This document shows positions 22,237 to 34,772 of a stretch of 64,000 nucleotides of DNA, one piece after another (position 1 is the stretch's first letter; each line of letters starts with the position of its first letter). The DNA is taken from assembly GCA_023055425.1 (NCBI GenBank), contig JALGPY010000002.1:48011321-48075320 (forward strand). Reading direction: 5' to 3'. The DNA comes from Linanthus parryae. Taxonomy: Eukaryota > Streptophyta > Magnoliopsida > Ericales > Polemoniaceae. The notes beneath the pieces were generated by a model. That model was not told the DNA's origin. It saw only the letters and a program-made list of their open reading frames with translations, and made no database searches. Both the position numbers and the translations under genes were made by a program.

Positions 22237-24145
22237 ATGTTTGTAGAATATGCTGATCGTTTTAAGGGATACTTGTGCTTTAATAAAAGTGCTAATAATT
22301 TTTTATTTGAAGAGATGTATTTTTTCATGAATATATCTTTCCTTACTCCAAATATGATGCTTATGCTACTTCTAATGTTAATCCCTCAACAAATTCTGAT
22401 GACTTTGTTTCAGGTAAAGTGTCCCTTCCGCTCTACATCTTTCCAACCAACAACGAGTGCATGTCGCATACATCATAGCTGACGACTCTCGAGAGTTGCA
22501 GCCTGTTGGAGTTCAGTCAGTTGTTGCACCTGGTGTGATAACTTCTTCACCATCAACTTCACTGCCTCTCTCAAGTTCATGTGAAGCACCTCTATCTGGT
22601 CCAATGATGACTTTCCTACATCGTACACGTAGTCATCCCATGAGGACACACGCAACAAATCAAAGCATTTCTAATAAATTACCTTTTACTGATTTTGCTC
22701 ACACTGATTTTTATACTATTTCTTCTTCTTCTTCTGGTTCCTTGTCCTCCCCATGCCAATGTCATTGGCAATAATGGGTTCTTAGAACTAAGTATAATCC
22801 CAATTGGTCTGTTCTCATTTTTAAAGCTCGTTTAGTAGCTAAGGGGATTCATCAAACCTCAAATTTTGATTATGCTGAAACGATTAACCATGTGGCCAAA
22901 CATGCTACTGTTCGATGCATTATTGCCTTAGCAGCTTCATTTTCTTGGCCATTACAACAACTTGATGCGAACAAATTACTTTTACGTGGAGATTTGCAAG
23001 AAACTATTTATTTATGAAATAAGCCAAAGGAATTGAAAACCCACAACATCCCAAACATGTGTGTCTACTCAAAAAAACATATATGGCCTCAAAAAAGCGC
23101 CTCGAACTTGATTTGAACGTTTTACCTCGTAAGGATTGTCTTTAGGTTTTCTGATTCCTCTCTATTGATTCATCATTCCTTTACCAAAACCGCTGCCCTA
23201 ATTCTAATTTTATATACGTAGATGATATCATTCCCACTTGGGATGACACCAAGTTTATTTTTGACATTGTGATCAAACATAATTCTGAGTTTGAAATGAC
23301 TAATTTGGGTCCTCTTACTTATTTCTTGGGCCTACAAATTCGTAGTTCCGCTGCTGGTATCTTTATTCACCAAGAAAATATATTAATGCCATTTTACAAA
23401 GGTACAACATGGCCAATTGTAAACCTCATTCCACCCCATTGCCTGCTGGGGTTAAATACAATCTTTTTTACAATAAACCTTGAAATGATCCTTCTATTTT
23501 TCGTCCATTACTTGGTTCTCTTAAATACTTAACATTTAGCAGACATGATATTGTCTTTTCTCCAACTGAAAATCATTTAAGTGGTGTCAAGCATTTTTTA
23601 CGATATCTTCAAGGCACAAAACTAAATGGAGTATTGTGTTTAAAAGGTCATCTTCCTCTTCATGTTTATAATAACGCTAATTGTGCCGATAATTTATCGA
23701 ATAGGCAAAGTACCGCATGTCTAGTTGTATTCTTGGGCCCAATCAAAATCATTGGGCCTCCAAGAAACACGCCACGGTGGCCCAAACCTCTTCTGAAGCA
23801 GAGTATCGTGCCTGAGCCACTGCAGCAGCTGATGTCTCCTAGTTCAAAACTTTGTTTCATGACTTAAAATTTCAAATTCCGTACTCTCCTATTATTTGGA
23901 GTAATAATCTTTCGGCTACTGCCTTAACTTCTAATTCCCTTTTTAGCGCACGTACAAAACATATCGAAATCGATTATCTTTACATGCGTAAAAATGTTTT
24001 AAATAGGGAACTTATTGTTGATTTTGTTTCAATTGCATATCAGGATGCTGATGTCATCACAAAAGCTCCCAGCCGTCTTAATTTGAAAATTTCAAGCTTA
24101 AACTCAAGGTTCAGATCCCACCATGAGTTTACAGGAGGATATTAA
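22237..24145 (+). pseudogene. Remnant of copia polyprotein (integrase end, RT, RNase H)
   Basis: Plus-strand pieces in order. The post-integrase segment is VEYADRFKGYLCFNKSANNF, about 22,240-22,330. A serine/threonine-rich linker follows. Reverse transcriptase begins near 22,790 (FKARLVAKGIHQTSNFDYAE, then ALAASFSWPLQQLDANKLL), with the YVDDI catalytic motif near 23,215 and NLGPLTYFLGLQI after it. RNase H follows (NCADNLSNRQSTACLVVFLG, then SSEAEYRA near 23,800, then LYMRKNVLNRELIVDF). Stops interrupt it (for example after IYL near 23,017 and in RNase H), and frames change several times. It ends at a stop near 24,145, followed by what should be the polypurine tract and 3' LTR. Confidence 0.8.
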
Positions 24146-24327
24146 GCTCAATAGGTGTTTGGGCTTATCCAAAGCCCAATCCTCAATGAAGCCCATCTAT
24201 CTAGCAAACCTAATACCCATCACATTATGTATCAAGCCCACTTCTATTAGGGAATCTTTCCATCTTATCCTAATCATATCTGGTTGAGTACAGATGTGAC
24301 ACAGCCTCTCTATTGTGACCGTTGGAT

Positions 24328-24471
24328 TATCTTCTCCTATTGTGATTCTCTGTATTTAGCCTCCTTTTCCAGACGTTTCAGTAATCAATACAATCAATTC
24401 TCTTCCTCTATTGATTACTGAAATGCCTGGGGAAGGAGGCTAAATACAGAGAATCACAACAAGAGAAAATA
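24328..24471. repeat. Long hairpin (inverted repeat, ~62-nt arms)
   Basis: Left arm 24,328-24,389 and right arm 24,410-24,471 are near-perfect reverse complements with a 20-nt loop. For example, GATTCTCTGTATTTAGCCTC pairs with GAGGCTAAATACAGAGAATC with no mismatch in the core. It lies just downstream of the dead copia polyprotein, where a 3' LTR is expected. A transcript would fold into a long stem. Confidence 0.75.
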
Positions 24472-24785
24472 ATTCTCTTTCTCTTTTGTTTGCAAAAAAA
24501 AATATCTTTCTCTTTCTTTGTGTTATGTTCTCTGTATATCACTACCTTGAATTGCAGAAACCCTAATCAGGCTTTTAACCCCTATTATGCATGAATCACC
24601 AGCTTCCGATAAAGAACCGTCAAAGTTTTGATCTTGAATATACCCGGAGGAGGAGGAAACTAGTTGTCTTCTCCAATGACTATATCCGGTGACGGTATTT
24701 GCGTTTCCTCAGCACCGGATGTAGATCTAACCAAGATAAGTATTCTACTCTTTTCTTGTAGATCTTTTCTAAAGAAGTTGATTTT
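24472..24785. other. Unassigned sequence after the copia remnant
   Basis: Contains pyrimidine-rich tracts and GGAGGAGGAGGAAAC. It could be LTR or leader sequence of the neighbouring copia element, but no paired LTR is present in the window. No gene seen. Confidence 0.3.
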
Positions 24786-24788
24786 TTA

Positions 24789-24994
24789 GGGAATCTCCAA
24801 CACATAGGGGGAGGGGGAAGGGGGAACCGTATAAAAATATGGTTAAACTCCAACACCATGAGGGGAGGGGAACAGGGAGGGGGTGCTATGGGAAAAAATT
24901 TTGTGGGATGGTTTGGGGAAATTTTGAACCATATTTTCGTACAATTTTTAATTCCCCTCCCCCTCCCCCTCCTCTCATTGGGTTGGAGATGCCC
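24789..24994. mobile_element. Small Tourist-like MITE, TTA target duplication
   Basis: 206 bp between TTA repeats (24,786-24,788 and 24,995-24,997). Inverted ends read GGGAATCTCCAACAC and GGGTTGGAGATGCCC, followed inward by purine-rich and mirrored pyrimidine-rich runs. No coding capacity. The TTA duplication and the 'CATCTCCAAC' end fit PIF/Harbinger-derived MITEs. Confidence 0.7.
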
Positions 24995-25009
24995 TTATTG
25001 AATCTAAGC

Positions 25010-25340
25010 TCAGTGTGGACCAGATGGTCCAAATCAAGATTGACCACAATTTTTGTCTGACTGCTAATTATTGGTTGAAAATGTGAACTATCCACTCACT
25101 GAAGTTATTAATTTGCAAATCTGGGGAGAGACCGTCCAGCTCCCAAACCTCTTGTAACCTCGCAATTTTTAAACAGATGATTAACGCTTTTAACGCCGCA
25201 TGGCAACATTGCCATTATGCAGGAACAACAATGCCTCTGGGAATTAGATTTTATGCAACCAAAAAGGCCCCTCACTGTCCCTTCCATGCCATTTACAATG
25301 TTTTTTGTAGGTAACTTTTGTTCTAAAATTTGGCAGGCCA
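25010..25340 (-). pseudogene. LINE fragment: zf-RVT-like region, minus strand
   Basis: On the minus strand the frame reads CCSCIMAMLPCGVKSVNHLF then KNCEVTRG, like the Cys-His zinc-binding region (zf-RVT) near the C terminus of plant LINE ORF2. Further on, LQINNFSEWIVHIFNQ and then LIWTIW in another frame fit the usual continuation. The piece is short and lacks reverse transcriptase. It sits where the promoter of member C would be expected. The assignment rests on pattern resemblance only. Confidence 0.4.
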
Positions 25341-27874
25341 ATTTTTCACATAGCGAGATTATGTCGGACCCACCTGAAAATTTAATTTACATGCAAGACG
25401 ATAACCGGAGATACGGTGTATTCCCCATTATTTGAATGATGCCAAAGAACGTTGTCTGCTTCGGCAACAACAGGGATTTCCAAACGAAGAACTGAGCAGT
25501 AGCAAGCTGCGACATCTACAAAATTGGCGAGAGCAAGCAGTCTCGCACGAATAGTTCAAACTGTATTATTATTAACTATTATTCCAAAAGGTAAGTTATG
25601 CTTTTCTTGTTTGAGACAACTCGATATTTACAATTTATTATGTGATAATTGTTTTCATTCTCTGACATCCTTACAAGAAAATTCGTACGTAACAATTCTG
25701 ATTTGAATTCTCCATACGTTGGTTGGATTTTCCGGGTAAATGTTTCCAAGTCTCTTGGGCTAAGTATTTGATATGGGAGGAGTACCCAATTTATTTGTTG
25801 TGAAATCGTATTTTAACTCAATCCCGTACCCTTTTCACACGATTTACTTTAAATTTAACAAGATTTAGTTTTGGCACATCATTTCATTTAGTTATACATA
25901 TATTAGTTTGGCTCAAGAAAATACACATATTAGCCATTGAATAAGTTCTGTAACTAATAATGACAAACAAAATGTCAAATTTTACGTTATTCATTTCATT
26001 GAATGGCTCCAATCTTGGTTTGTTTTAGATTAGGACTTGATAAAAGCGTAGTATATATTCTGCCTTTATTATATTGAAGGCCACATATACTCTGTTTCAT
26101 TTTTTTTCATATGATATCTTTATTTGTTTATTGTACAAGTTTTCAATTAAGTTATTCTTTTTATAGATTTAGTTAAAATTATGTTGGGAATATGCTTCAA
26201 CCAGATATATTTATGTTCTCTCTCTACAAAAACTAAAAAAGATGTGTGTTTTATCATATTATTTATTCTCGTGTATGACTTATGTGGACATGCCATAGAA
26301 CTTAATTAATCTGGCAAATTTAGGCAAAAAAACATCAGCCCCTTTTTTATAAGAATTACACAAAAACTGCATGTTATGTTGTTTAATTATTTTTTAAGAG
26401 ATGGAACTAGGTAGTATTCATTTATGTCAAGGACTGACTGAACATCGATATTCATGACATTTTATTCACTTTAAAGTGAGTTTTCCCTCAACGATTTTGT
26501 GTTGATTTATCTAACACATCCAACTTTTGAAACTTTATGAATAAAAATGTTATAATGTTGTTTTCATTTTTTTTTTGTATTGATTTTACGTCATAAAATA
26601 TTTTATATTCTATTATGATATTATTTGATGTCAAATTAATTCAAATAGATGAAACGATTTAAAGAAAAAAAAAATATTCACAGCTAATCTTTCAAAGGTA
26701 AAATTACTGAAGATATATCACGGGTGATTTTCAGCGCGTTGACTTCAAAAATCCACTACTTGTTACTAATACTCACTAGTGACAAGTGCAACAATAAAAA
26801 TTTATAGCTGTTTTATTATTTCCTTTCATTGACTAGCCACATAGAAATGACTAATTAGTATGACATTTTAACATTTGAAATAAAAATCATTATGAACCCC
26901 TCAACCCCAAAAAAATGAAACAATCTGTAATATTTTGTGTTTAACTACAACATCAAATTTGTTTAAAAACTACATTAGTGGGCTTACAACTCTTTTCTCC
27001 TCATAATGAAATGATATTTATGATTTCTGAGAGAGGTGTCGCATTAAATAATACATTAGTATATAGCTTTTAAGATGCATGAATCATCCTCAAGTTTATA
27101 AATAAATAAATTGTCTAACATAATAATTAAATGATTACTTATTATTGAATCATTTAATTTATTTTATAAAACTTGAGGATGATTCATGCATCTTATAAAT
27201 GTATACAGTAATTACTTTATTATGTCATGCAGCACCTCACTCAAAACTCAAATATCATTTTTATGAGGAGAAAAGAGTTTAGGCCCGCTACTGTAGTTTT
27301 TAAACAAATTTTGATGCTCTAATCACGCAAAATATTACATACACTTCCCAACCCGAGGAGGCACATCCTGAGGAACTGTAAGTTGCTTTCCCCCATTATT
27401 CAACTTTCTTAGTACAATAATGATTTGTGTTGTCTTCGTGAAATTTTAATCTTTTCTTTTGCAAATGTATGATACAGCTCAAAAAACTTCATGCAAGAAT
27501 GAACTTCAACATCATGGGTAAGCATTTCGGTAGTTTAGATATGGGCACTCTTCTAAGATCTGTAGGAAAAGAAAATAAGCTTTTATCAATATAATTTCAG
27601 GGTTTTGAATTCATGAAAGTGAATAAAAATCGTATAAAGCCATGCAATTTAAGAATTATTCATTTCAATTTTTCATCGTCTGGACTAAGATATTGTATAG
27701 TAAAAGAAACATAAGAATGTTTCTCCAAAAATACAGAAAAATAAGAATATTTCATCTGATTGGTTATATACGTGAATATAGGTTTTTGAGTTTGTTCATA
27801 TTTTTCTATTGTTGATTTTCCCTAAATAAATCTATAACCCGAAGCATATATTAAATCTTAGATTTTAAGCATAT

Positions 27875-28588
27875 ATACTCTCAATGTCTACTCTACATTT
27901 ATATGGGGCATGCCTTAGTATCACAATGACGTCTGTTATTCACGTCTACAAGGGCGACTCAGATGGAGCCATATGGGGTCCCTTGCCTCATGGGATTGGA
28001 TATACCATTAACTCAGTTTATCCATAATCTAATTGAGTTTAAACATATTCTTGTCTATTGAATATTAGAGTTTAACGGGTTATGTGATGGCAATTTTGTG
28101 TATAGGGGAAAAAATAAATAAATAAATAAGTGTTTAAGTTGATTGTGGCCCCACAATAAGATACTTATGGGTCCGTCCCTGCACGTCTATAGATGCTGAT
28201 GATGCTGGATTAGATGACTGCTAGTATTCTGCTACTAGCTCTAGATGGTGATGATGCTGGACTAGACGATTGCTACTAGCTATAGTTTGTGTGTTTTTTC
28301 TTTCTTGTACGTACTTTTTCCTGCTATTTGATTGTTTGAGCCTCATCTCTATTGTGGTTGTTAGAATTCTGGAGATGAGAAATATATTATTCAACTGTTT
28401 TTTAATATATACAATGGGGGTTATATATAGGCAAATCGAATTTGAAGAATACTCAACAAAAAAAACACTAATTGCGTTAGTAACACTAACATAATTGGAA
28501 ACCAAATACTGAGATATTAAACTAATATCTCTGATATTGGTTGTGATAATTTATGTGATTATTCATACTTGAACATTATAGTTTTGTA
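27875..28588. other. Extra ~700 bp in intron 4 of member C
   Basis: Introns 4 of B (apart from the copia element) and D lack this segment. It contains a short near-duplicate, GATGATGCTGGA(T/C)TAGA at about 28,197 and 28,249. I see no terminal repeats or target duplication that would name an element. Confidence 0.4.
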
Positions 28589-28609
28589 CACCCTTTTGGG
28601 TGATTGCAG

Positions 28610-28986
28610 AATGTAGAGTCCATGTTTACGAGGACGAGACCATCATCTGGCCGGATTTTGTGATGCAAAATGTGGATGGCAGAGGCTATTTCTACTTCCT
28701 TTTCAGCGTCTACCGTGCCAACGGGTCGACAAGCACGCTTCTTTCTCAACATGTTCGCGTTGTTCGTCAACAAATAGTTTTGGAAAATGATGACAGAGTA
28801 CGAAATAGGAGGATGGAGACGCTGCAGCAAGCGCTAGCCGACATGGGTGTGCCTTCAAACAGTCATCTGCGAATTCTGAGTGCTATTATTTCTCATGCGG
28901 CAACAAGTATTACACTCATTGAAACCCGTGATGTAATATATCACCGCCGTCTTGTGCCTCTTGCCGTGGACATTACATTATCATAA
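28610..28986 (+). CDS. Member C exon 5: intact last-exon reading frame
   Basis: Acceptor TGATTGCAG is followed by an open frame to TAA at 28,984-28,986. If joined to ...ATCATGG of exon 4, the codons run M-E-C-R-V and give a 126-residue product from an ATG at the end of exon 4. Landmarks are ECRVHVYEDETIIWPDF, MQNVDGRGYFYFLFSVYRA, NGSTSTLLSQHVRVV, METLQQALADMGVPSNSHL and HRRLVPLAVDITLS. The spacing matches member D and the partial member A. The frame has stayed open although the upstream exons are damaged. The family is unknown to me, with no catalytic motif, signal peptide or transmembrane segment evident. Confidence 0.6.
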
Positions 28987-29052
28987 GTCTCACCACCACC
29001 TTTATTATCAAGTACTAGGAAATAAATTGTGGGCAACTGTTTTAATTTAGTA

Positions 29053-29306
29053 CTTTCTCTGTTCTCTCTGAATCTTCACCCTTTTCATTTTACCACTATT
29101 CACTGAATCACTTTAATTCGGTGATTTGATTAGTAAAACGATACAAGAACTTGATATTATTTGCACGATGTTGTAGAGTAAACTTAATTTACAACACCAT
29201 CAAAAAAATCAAAAAATTGTATCGTTTGGCTATCCAAATCACCCAGTCAAAGTGATCCGAATACGGAAGAAAATGTCAAAAGGGGAAGATTAGGAGAGAA
29301 CGGAGG
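29053..29306. mobile_element. Stowaway-like MITE (paralogue of 482-739)
   Basis: 254 bp between TA at 29,051-29,052 and 29,307-29,308. It has the same ends and interior as the copy at 482-739 with scattered substitutions, so the two are duplicates by descent rather than independent insertions. Confidence 0.7.
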
Positions 29307-29727
29307 TAATAGATATTAACTTTCCCTACAAGAAACCAGGTTACCATTTCCCTAACAGTCCACGTGTAACGTCTGTGAGCAACCCTACATTAACAAATTG
29401 GTTCATTTCCTATGCCAACGCCGTTTAGTATTAGACAAATCATCATACGTGTTTTATAATACCTTTTGTTTGGTTATGTCCGTAAAATTTCTAAAATCCG
29501 TACTACAGTGAAAATGTGATGCTTAATACTCAATTTTAGTGCTTTCCTACATTGGAGTATTATTTGGATTGGACTTGTCATAGAGCAATTAATATAGCAC
29601 AATATAAAACAGCTAACCCAATCTATTTGGCTAATTTAATCCAGCTCAATCCAATTTTGCTGATCCAAGAAACCAAATGTGCCACTAGTTTCTTAATAGT
29701 TCTCACTCGTTCTTTTGGGGTACATGA

Positions 29728-30022
29728 GACTTTCGGCCCCCTCAAATTTGATGCAAAGACACTTTCATCGCTTCCAGTTTGGGAAAGGACACTTGCACCC
29801 CTTTAGTATGTTAAATTTTCAGGACACCTGCAACTCCCCAATTGTAAACATTGTTGATCTAGGTACACGGTTCATCACTGATAGTGGTTTTGAGACAAAT
29901 ATCACCTCTTAAATTATGAAATGACAGTCATGAAGAGTGTTCTAAAATTTATCACGATAAAAGGGTGGAAGTATCCTTTCTCGAACTAGAAGGGGTGGAA
30001 GTGTCTGTCAAATATCAGGGGA
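29728..30022. repeat. Inverted-repeat element (paralogue of 1,152-1,387)
   Basis: More complete than the left copy: the left arm continues with GGGAAAGGACACTTGCACCC, absent at about 1,207. Arms fold back through GACACTTTCATCGCTTCC and GGAAGTGTCTGTC. Confidence 0.45.
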
Positions 30023-30184
30023 TGAAAGTCTAGTTTACCCTATATTTTTCAAGTTGTCGCCCTTATAGGCTCGTGGCCTCGCACGGATAAGCCCCCTCGA
30101 CGTTGTTCAGGGATCATGTATCATTATTGTGAGTTACAATTGAGAAGGTACGTTTTGCACATTTCACGACTATTTTGTAAGGTA

Positions 30185-30476
30185 AAAGACACTTTCACCC
30201 CCTCAAGGTTGATGCAAAGACACTTTCACCTATTCTAGCTAGGGAAAAGACACTTTCACCCCTTCAATGTGTCAAATTTCAAGATACTTACACTCTCTAA
30301 TTGTGATGTCATTAGTATAATGGTGGGGTTGACACTGATAGCATTTTTGGGGACAAAGTTGCATTTCGGAATATGTAATGACACGATCAAGGATGCAAGC
30401 GTGCTTAAGTTTGGCACACTGAAAGAGTAAAAGTTTCTTTTCCCAAAGTGGAAGGGGGTGAAAGTGTCTTTACATC
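30185..30476. repeat. Inverted-repeat element (paralogue of 1,531-1,838)
   Basis: Arms AAAGACACTTTCACCCC and GGGGGTGAAAGTGTCTTT. Same family and position in the unit as the left copy. Confidence 0.45.
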
Positions 30477-30529
30477 AAAACGGAGTGTTCAGAATTCAAG
30501 AAATGAAAAGAGTTGGCATGCAGCCAAGC

Positions 30530-31640
30530 AATTGAACACTATTTGCCTCGTCTCCATTTTTCGCTGATTGTACTAAAAGTTTGTGTGTATTACAAGAAAC
30601 TTAGAAAATCGATCCCAAAAGTTGGAAATGCTACGGGTCACGTGGTTTTTTGAATTGTTCTATCGGAAAAGCTCGTTTCTAGCTATGATTTTGAAGATTC
30701 AACCCGTAGCGTCTACCGATCTCTCCGTTGTAGGTGGATTTGGACGTCATGGTCATGTCACGTGGCAAGCCAACTCTTTTCTTTTATGAGGAGAAATTCA
30801 TCTCTTGGTTGTGGTCATTGTTATACAAAAGTTGTATGTATTCTTCTTAATCTTGTGATCATTAAATTTTGTGTGGATGTTAGACATCGGATGTAATGAT
30901 TATCATTTGTTTGTATCCTTCTTTGTATCCTTAATATGACTGGTCCATGTCATATTTTTTATCAGTTTGATAGAATTTTGAATCAAATAATTTGAATAAA
31001 AAAATATGACATAGACCAATCATATTACGGATACAGAGTGGTATACACACAAATGATACATAAGATCCAGACTCCCCTTTATGAGGTCGGTAAGATTATG
31101 CATTCTAACATGAAAACAGTCATGACTCATGACCATAGTCATAGACGAAAGTGAGGAAGTCTCCTTAGAGAGTCGGATTCTTATTACAAAGAGCATGAAT
31201 ACGGAGAGACATAATGATTTCCCTGGTTGATGGAAACCGGGAGAAACTATCTTCAAAAGATGTTCTCCTAAAATTAAATATCATCTTCCTCGAGTAGCAG
31301 AAATAATTGGTGAGGAAGGATGTGGTCACCAATCACCCACGGCATAGTAGGAGAAATGAAGGAAATGCGTTCTTGTTCTGCAATTAGATCACCAAAAAGA
31401 GCAAAATGTCAATCCGGTGAAATTCGTGAATCGAAACAGAAGAGAAAGCATGTTGTGTCCAAGGAAAATGTATGATATATCTTTCACGCACCTCCATTTT
31501 TACATGATGTTTTTAAATAGATTCTTTATAAAGCCTATACCTAAAAGATAATGAAGATGAAACAATGTCTATAAAAGTCGTAACTTAATGTTTGCACTTC
31601 ATCTTAATTCATTCCAGAGAGCCTATTATCAAAGAATAGT
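30530..31640. repeat. Three-copy repeated segment (copy 2)
   Basis: Paralogous to 1,900-3,010 and more distantly to 43,060-44,030. Open frames are short and not conserved in length. No protein family recognised. Confidence 0.5.
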
Positions 31641-31730
31641 AGAAATATCCGACAACGAACATGACATAACTTGACCACTTAAGTGAATATTCCGTGAAAT
31701 CTATCTTAGCTCTTGGGTCAAATATACACC

Positions 31731-33079
31731 CTAAACAAAATAGCATAGGAATGTCTTCAAAATTTTTGAGAATTTTTTTTTTTCCATAGGCGCAATCACA
31801 TTAGCTAATACAAGATTATCTCTAGCATTGTTAAAAATGTAACTAATAAATACTCGTTGCGGAAGAACTTGGATAGTTGTTGGATAATAAACTCCCGAAC
31901 TAACATTGGTGGCGGTATAAAATGGTTCAAGAAAGTTTCTCATCGCCGCCCCCAATTTTCCAATCATGCGCAGTTACGCTAAATTCCGACGCATATTCAC
32001 TCATAAAACGTGTGATAAGTTTCGCTAGCCAACAACACTAGATAACATCAAACCGCTATCAGTACATAAATCCATAAATCTATCTATACTCATTGTTGAA
32101 GAATAAATAAAGTGAATACCATTGCGAATAGGTGTAGCATGTGCCCTTAGTGCCTCTAAACCATCTTGTACAATTTAAATTAATAACGTGACATACACAT
32201 TGCATGTTTCCAAGTGTTTCGCCAAAGGGTGTTGTGACCGACTGTTGAATATTATTAATCGCACTAGTACATGACGTAGAATTTTCAAAAGTATTTGTGA
32301 TAATTTGCTTTTTAATATCTCACTTGGTAAAAACATCTACGATAGTATCTCTCATGTTCGTACCATTGTGAGGAAATGGTGTCGAGAAGCAAGTACACGT
32401 TTTTGTATATTCCAATCGAGGTCACTGTAGTGTACGGTGACACAAAAATATCATTTATCGTCTCCACCGGTCCACATATAGGACGTGCAAGCAACAGTAA
32501 ATTAGAATTTCCAAAAGTTAGAAAATTTCGCTCTCTCCTCTCATTGTTTTATATCTTTCTTAGTAGTATTTCTACTAAATCTCTTAAAAGAGGGACAAAA
32601 CACATCTATTATTATTTTTTCAAACTCAACACACTCGGCCAAATTAATAGGAACTTCTTTAGCGGTAATCCAATGAGCTATTGATTTTTTTGCACATGGT
32701 CTCATAAATAAAAGGAACTAGTTGACCAAAAGTGTTATATCCTAGTTGGGTTTGAACTCCCTCGTTACCTTCGGGTTGTGTTTCTAACAAAACTTTATGT
32801 GAAACTTGTAAATGCTTTTTAACAGGCCCTAATCCACCGGAGTTATGAATTGAAAACTCGGCTTTACACAGATTATATCGACTTTAAAACAAGGATTACC
32901 ATCGGGGCCTATGTCTTTTGTACATTTTTCATATGTATCCAAGTCACACTTCCCTTAGTAAGGACTTTACGTGATTTTCTATTTTTTCCTTGAGTCGGAT
33001 CATTTTCTTCAACAACAATATTTAAAACGGCACCTACACCAACTACTTGTTCATAATCATCAACATTAAAATGCATCAT
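31731..33079 (-). pseudogene. Broken hAT-type transposase gene (copy 2)
   Basis: Same content and orientation as 3,107-4,410: a start at 33,077-33,079, then the BED-like finger, the ELPFS-type segment and pieces of the catalytic core, ending with AMRNFLEPFYTATNVSSGVY. It differs by independent stops and by an extra stretch near 32,420-32,490 encoding GPVETINDIFVSPYT (minus strand), which the first copy has lost. Neither copy is functional. Both lack a C-terminal dimerisation domain. Confidence 0.7.
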
Positions 33080-33129
33080 TTCGTCTACGTTTGAGAAGAC
33101 ATTTTTTTGTTAAAAAGAAAACTTAAAAT

Positions 33130-33460
33130 TAAGTGAATGAGACACCTAACAAATAACAAAGTAATAAAACAAATAAAATGCTAAACAAAAATTAAAACTT
33201 ACAAACTCCAAGAGCTTGCCAGATTGAGTTGGATGGATGAGCTGGATGTACTGCTTGATTGTTGCTTCACAATGTTGAAGAATGAGAGAAATTCGCCGTT
33301 GACAATGTTGGAAGAATGAGAGAATTTGAGAGTGAAGAGTGAATTTCAATGTTGGAAGTATGAGGAAATTGAGAGTGTCGAGTGAATGTGAGTGAGGAAG
33401 AATGAGAGAAATGTGTGGGTATTTATAGAGGTTTAAGGGAGGGGTGGTGAGTGTAAATAA
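33130..33460 (-). promoter_or_regulatory. Promoter and leader of hAT copy 2
   Basis: A minus-strand TATA motif CTATAAATA lies at about 33,418-33,427, upstream of the transposase start at 33,079. The block is missing from copy 1, where sequence jumps from AAATTAAAACT near 4,528 to the poly-A/C stretch near 4,540. It is therefore a deletion in copy 1. Confidence 0.45.
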
Positions 33461-34136
33461 TCAAAATTTATAAAAAAAAAAACAAAAAAAACAAAAAAAA
33501 AATGTGAAAAAATGACCAAAACGGTCAGCGACCCGTTGGCAACGGGTGAAAAAAAATCCTAGTTGATGTGACAGGACCTAACAGCCCAGAGGGGGGTTAA
33601 GTTTTCGGTTAACTGTCGGTTCCGGTTTCGACTCCGGTTTTGGAGAACTCGGGTCGATTCCGGTTACCGAAACATTTGAAAGAAAATCGGGACCGGTCAT
33701 ATACGGGTCCCACTTCGGTTTCGGTTAAAGCTTCATCGGTTCGGTTCTCGGATCCTTTTGTTCTGTTAAATCGGTCAGTTTTAATCGGAATAGGCCGATT
33801 AACCGACCCGAAGTGCAGCTCTAATCATAATAGAGACTTCCATTTTGTTTGTGATGGAATCCATAATATATTTTCTACGTGTCGTCTTTATTGTTATTGA
33901 AACTTCTTCCACGTGTGTTTGTCGTATATACACACTTTAAAAAAAAATTAATGTGATATAATTTCTAATAGCCATAGGTAGGTTTTGAATTCAGTAGAGT
34001 TCAAGCCCACTTTGAATATGGGGGACCAAGAAAATCATTTATATTGATAGTTGTTATGATGAGTTTGGCCCAACATTTAGAAAACCCTAATAAGAGTTGA
34101 CCTTTCAAATGTAAATGTTCATCCCTCATACTCCCT

Positions 34137-34146
34137 ATATATATAC
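34137..34146 (+). promoter_or_regulatory. TATA box of family member D
   Basis: CTATATATATACT, aligned with 7,454-7,463 before member B. It is followed by the conserved leader CTCACAACACGAGCGAGCGC. Confidence 0.6.
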
Positions 34147-34772
34147 TAAGAAGGTTTCAATCTCACAACACGAGCGAGCGCCTCCATTAGGTTTTGCAAC
34201 CTATTTAAAGATTTGAACATGTAGGCATGTATTCCACAATACATTCTGAATCTTCGAGATCCTCAGTTATCTTTTACAACTTTGATTTCAATATTTCTCC
34301 CTGTCTCTCATACTGAGATTATCGTCTTGTCACGTGTATTCAACTCGGAAGTAGCAGGAAGCTATATCTACTAAATTGGAGAGAGCAAGCAGTCTCTCAC
34401 AGATAGTCCACTCGATGTTGTTCATGAAATGTATCATTACTTTTTACTACAATTTTGAAGGTATGCTTTTCTTATATGAAACATCTCGATATTTACAATT
34501 TGTTGTGTGGAAATTGTTAGTATCTCATGTCTTCCTTAGAATAAAATATGTAAATAACACTTCTTCTTTGAAATCTCCATACGATAGTTGGACTTTTGGA
34601 GTAAAATTTTCCATGTTCTTGAGAAAAATATGGGATATGGATGTTACCATACCAATTGTTCTCAAATCGTATTATAACTTAATTTCGTATGCTTTTCATA
34701 CGACTGTAATTTTGATTTAATAAGATTTAGTTCTGGGACTATATTTCATTTAGTTTATATGTATGTATATAT

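Larger units (their letters stand above)
25505..28986 (+). pseudogene. Family member C: five-exon gene with broken 5' exons
   Basis: Aligned to B and D: exon 1 equivalent ends at 25,590 (donor GTAAGT) but lacks the start codon used in B and D. The exon 2 equivalent ends near 26,475; its ATG at 26,424 meets an in-frame TGA at 26,439-26,441, and its acceptor is not clear. Exon 3 is 27,361-27,377 (17 nt), exon 4 is 27,478-27,517 (40 nt, one more than in B), and exon 5 is 28,610-28,986 and intact. Intron 4 is 1,092 nt against 371 in D because of extra sequence at about 27,875-28,588. The upstream region conserved before B and D (TATA box and leader) is not present; LINE and MITE sequence lies there instead. 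Confidence 0.55.
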
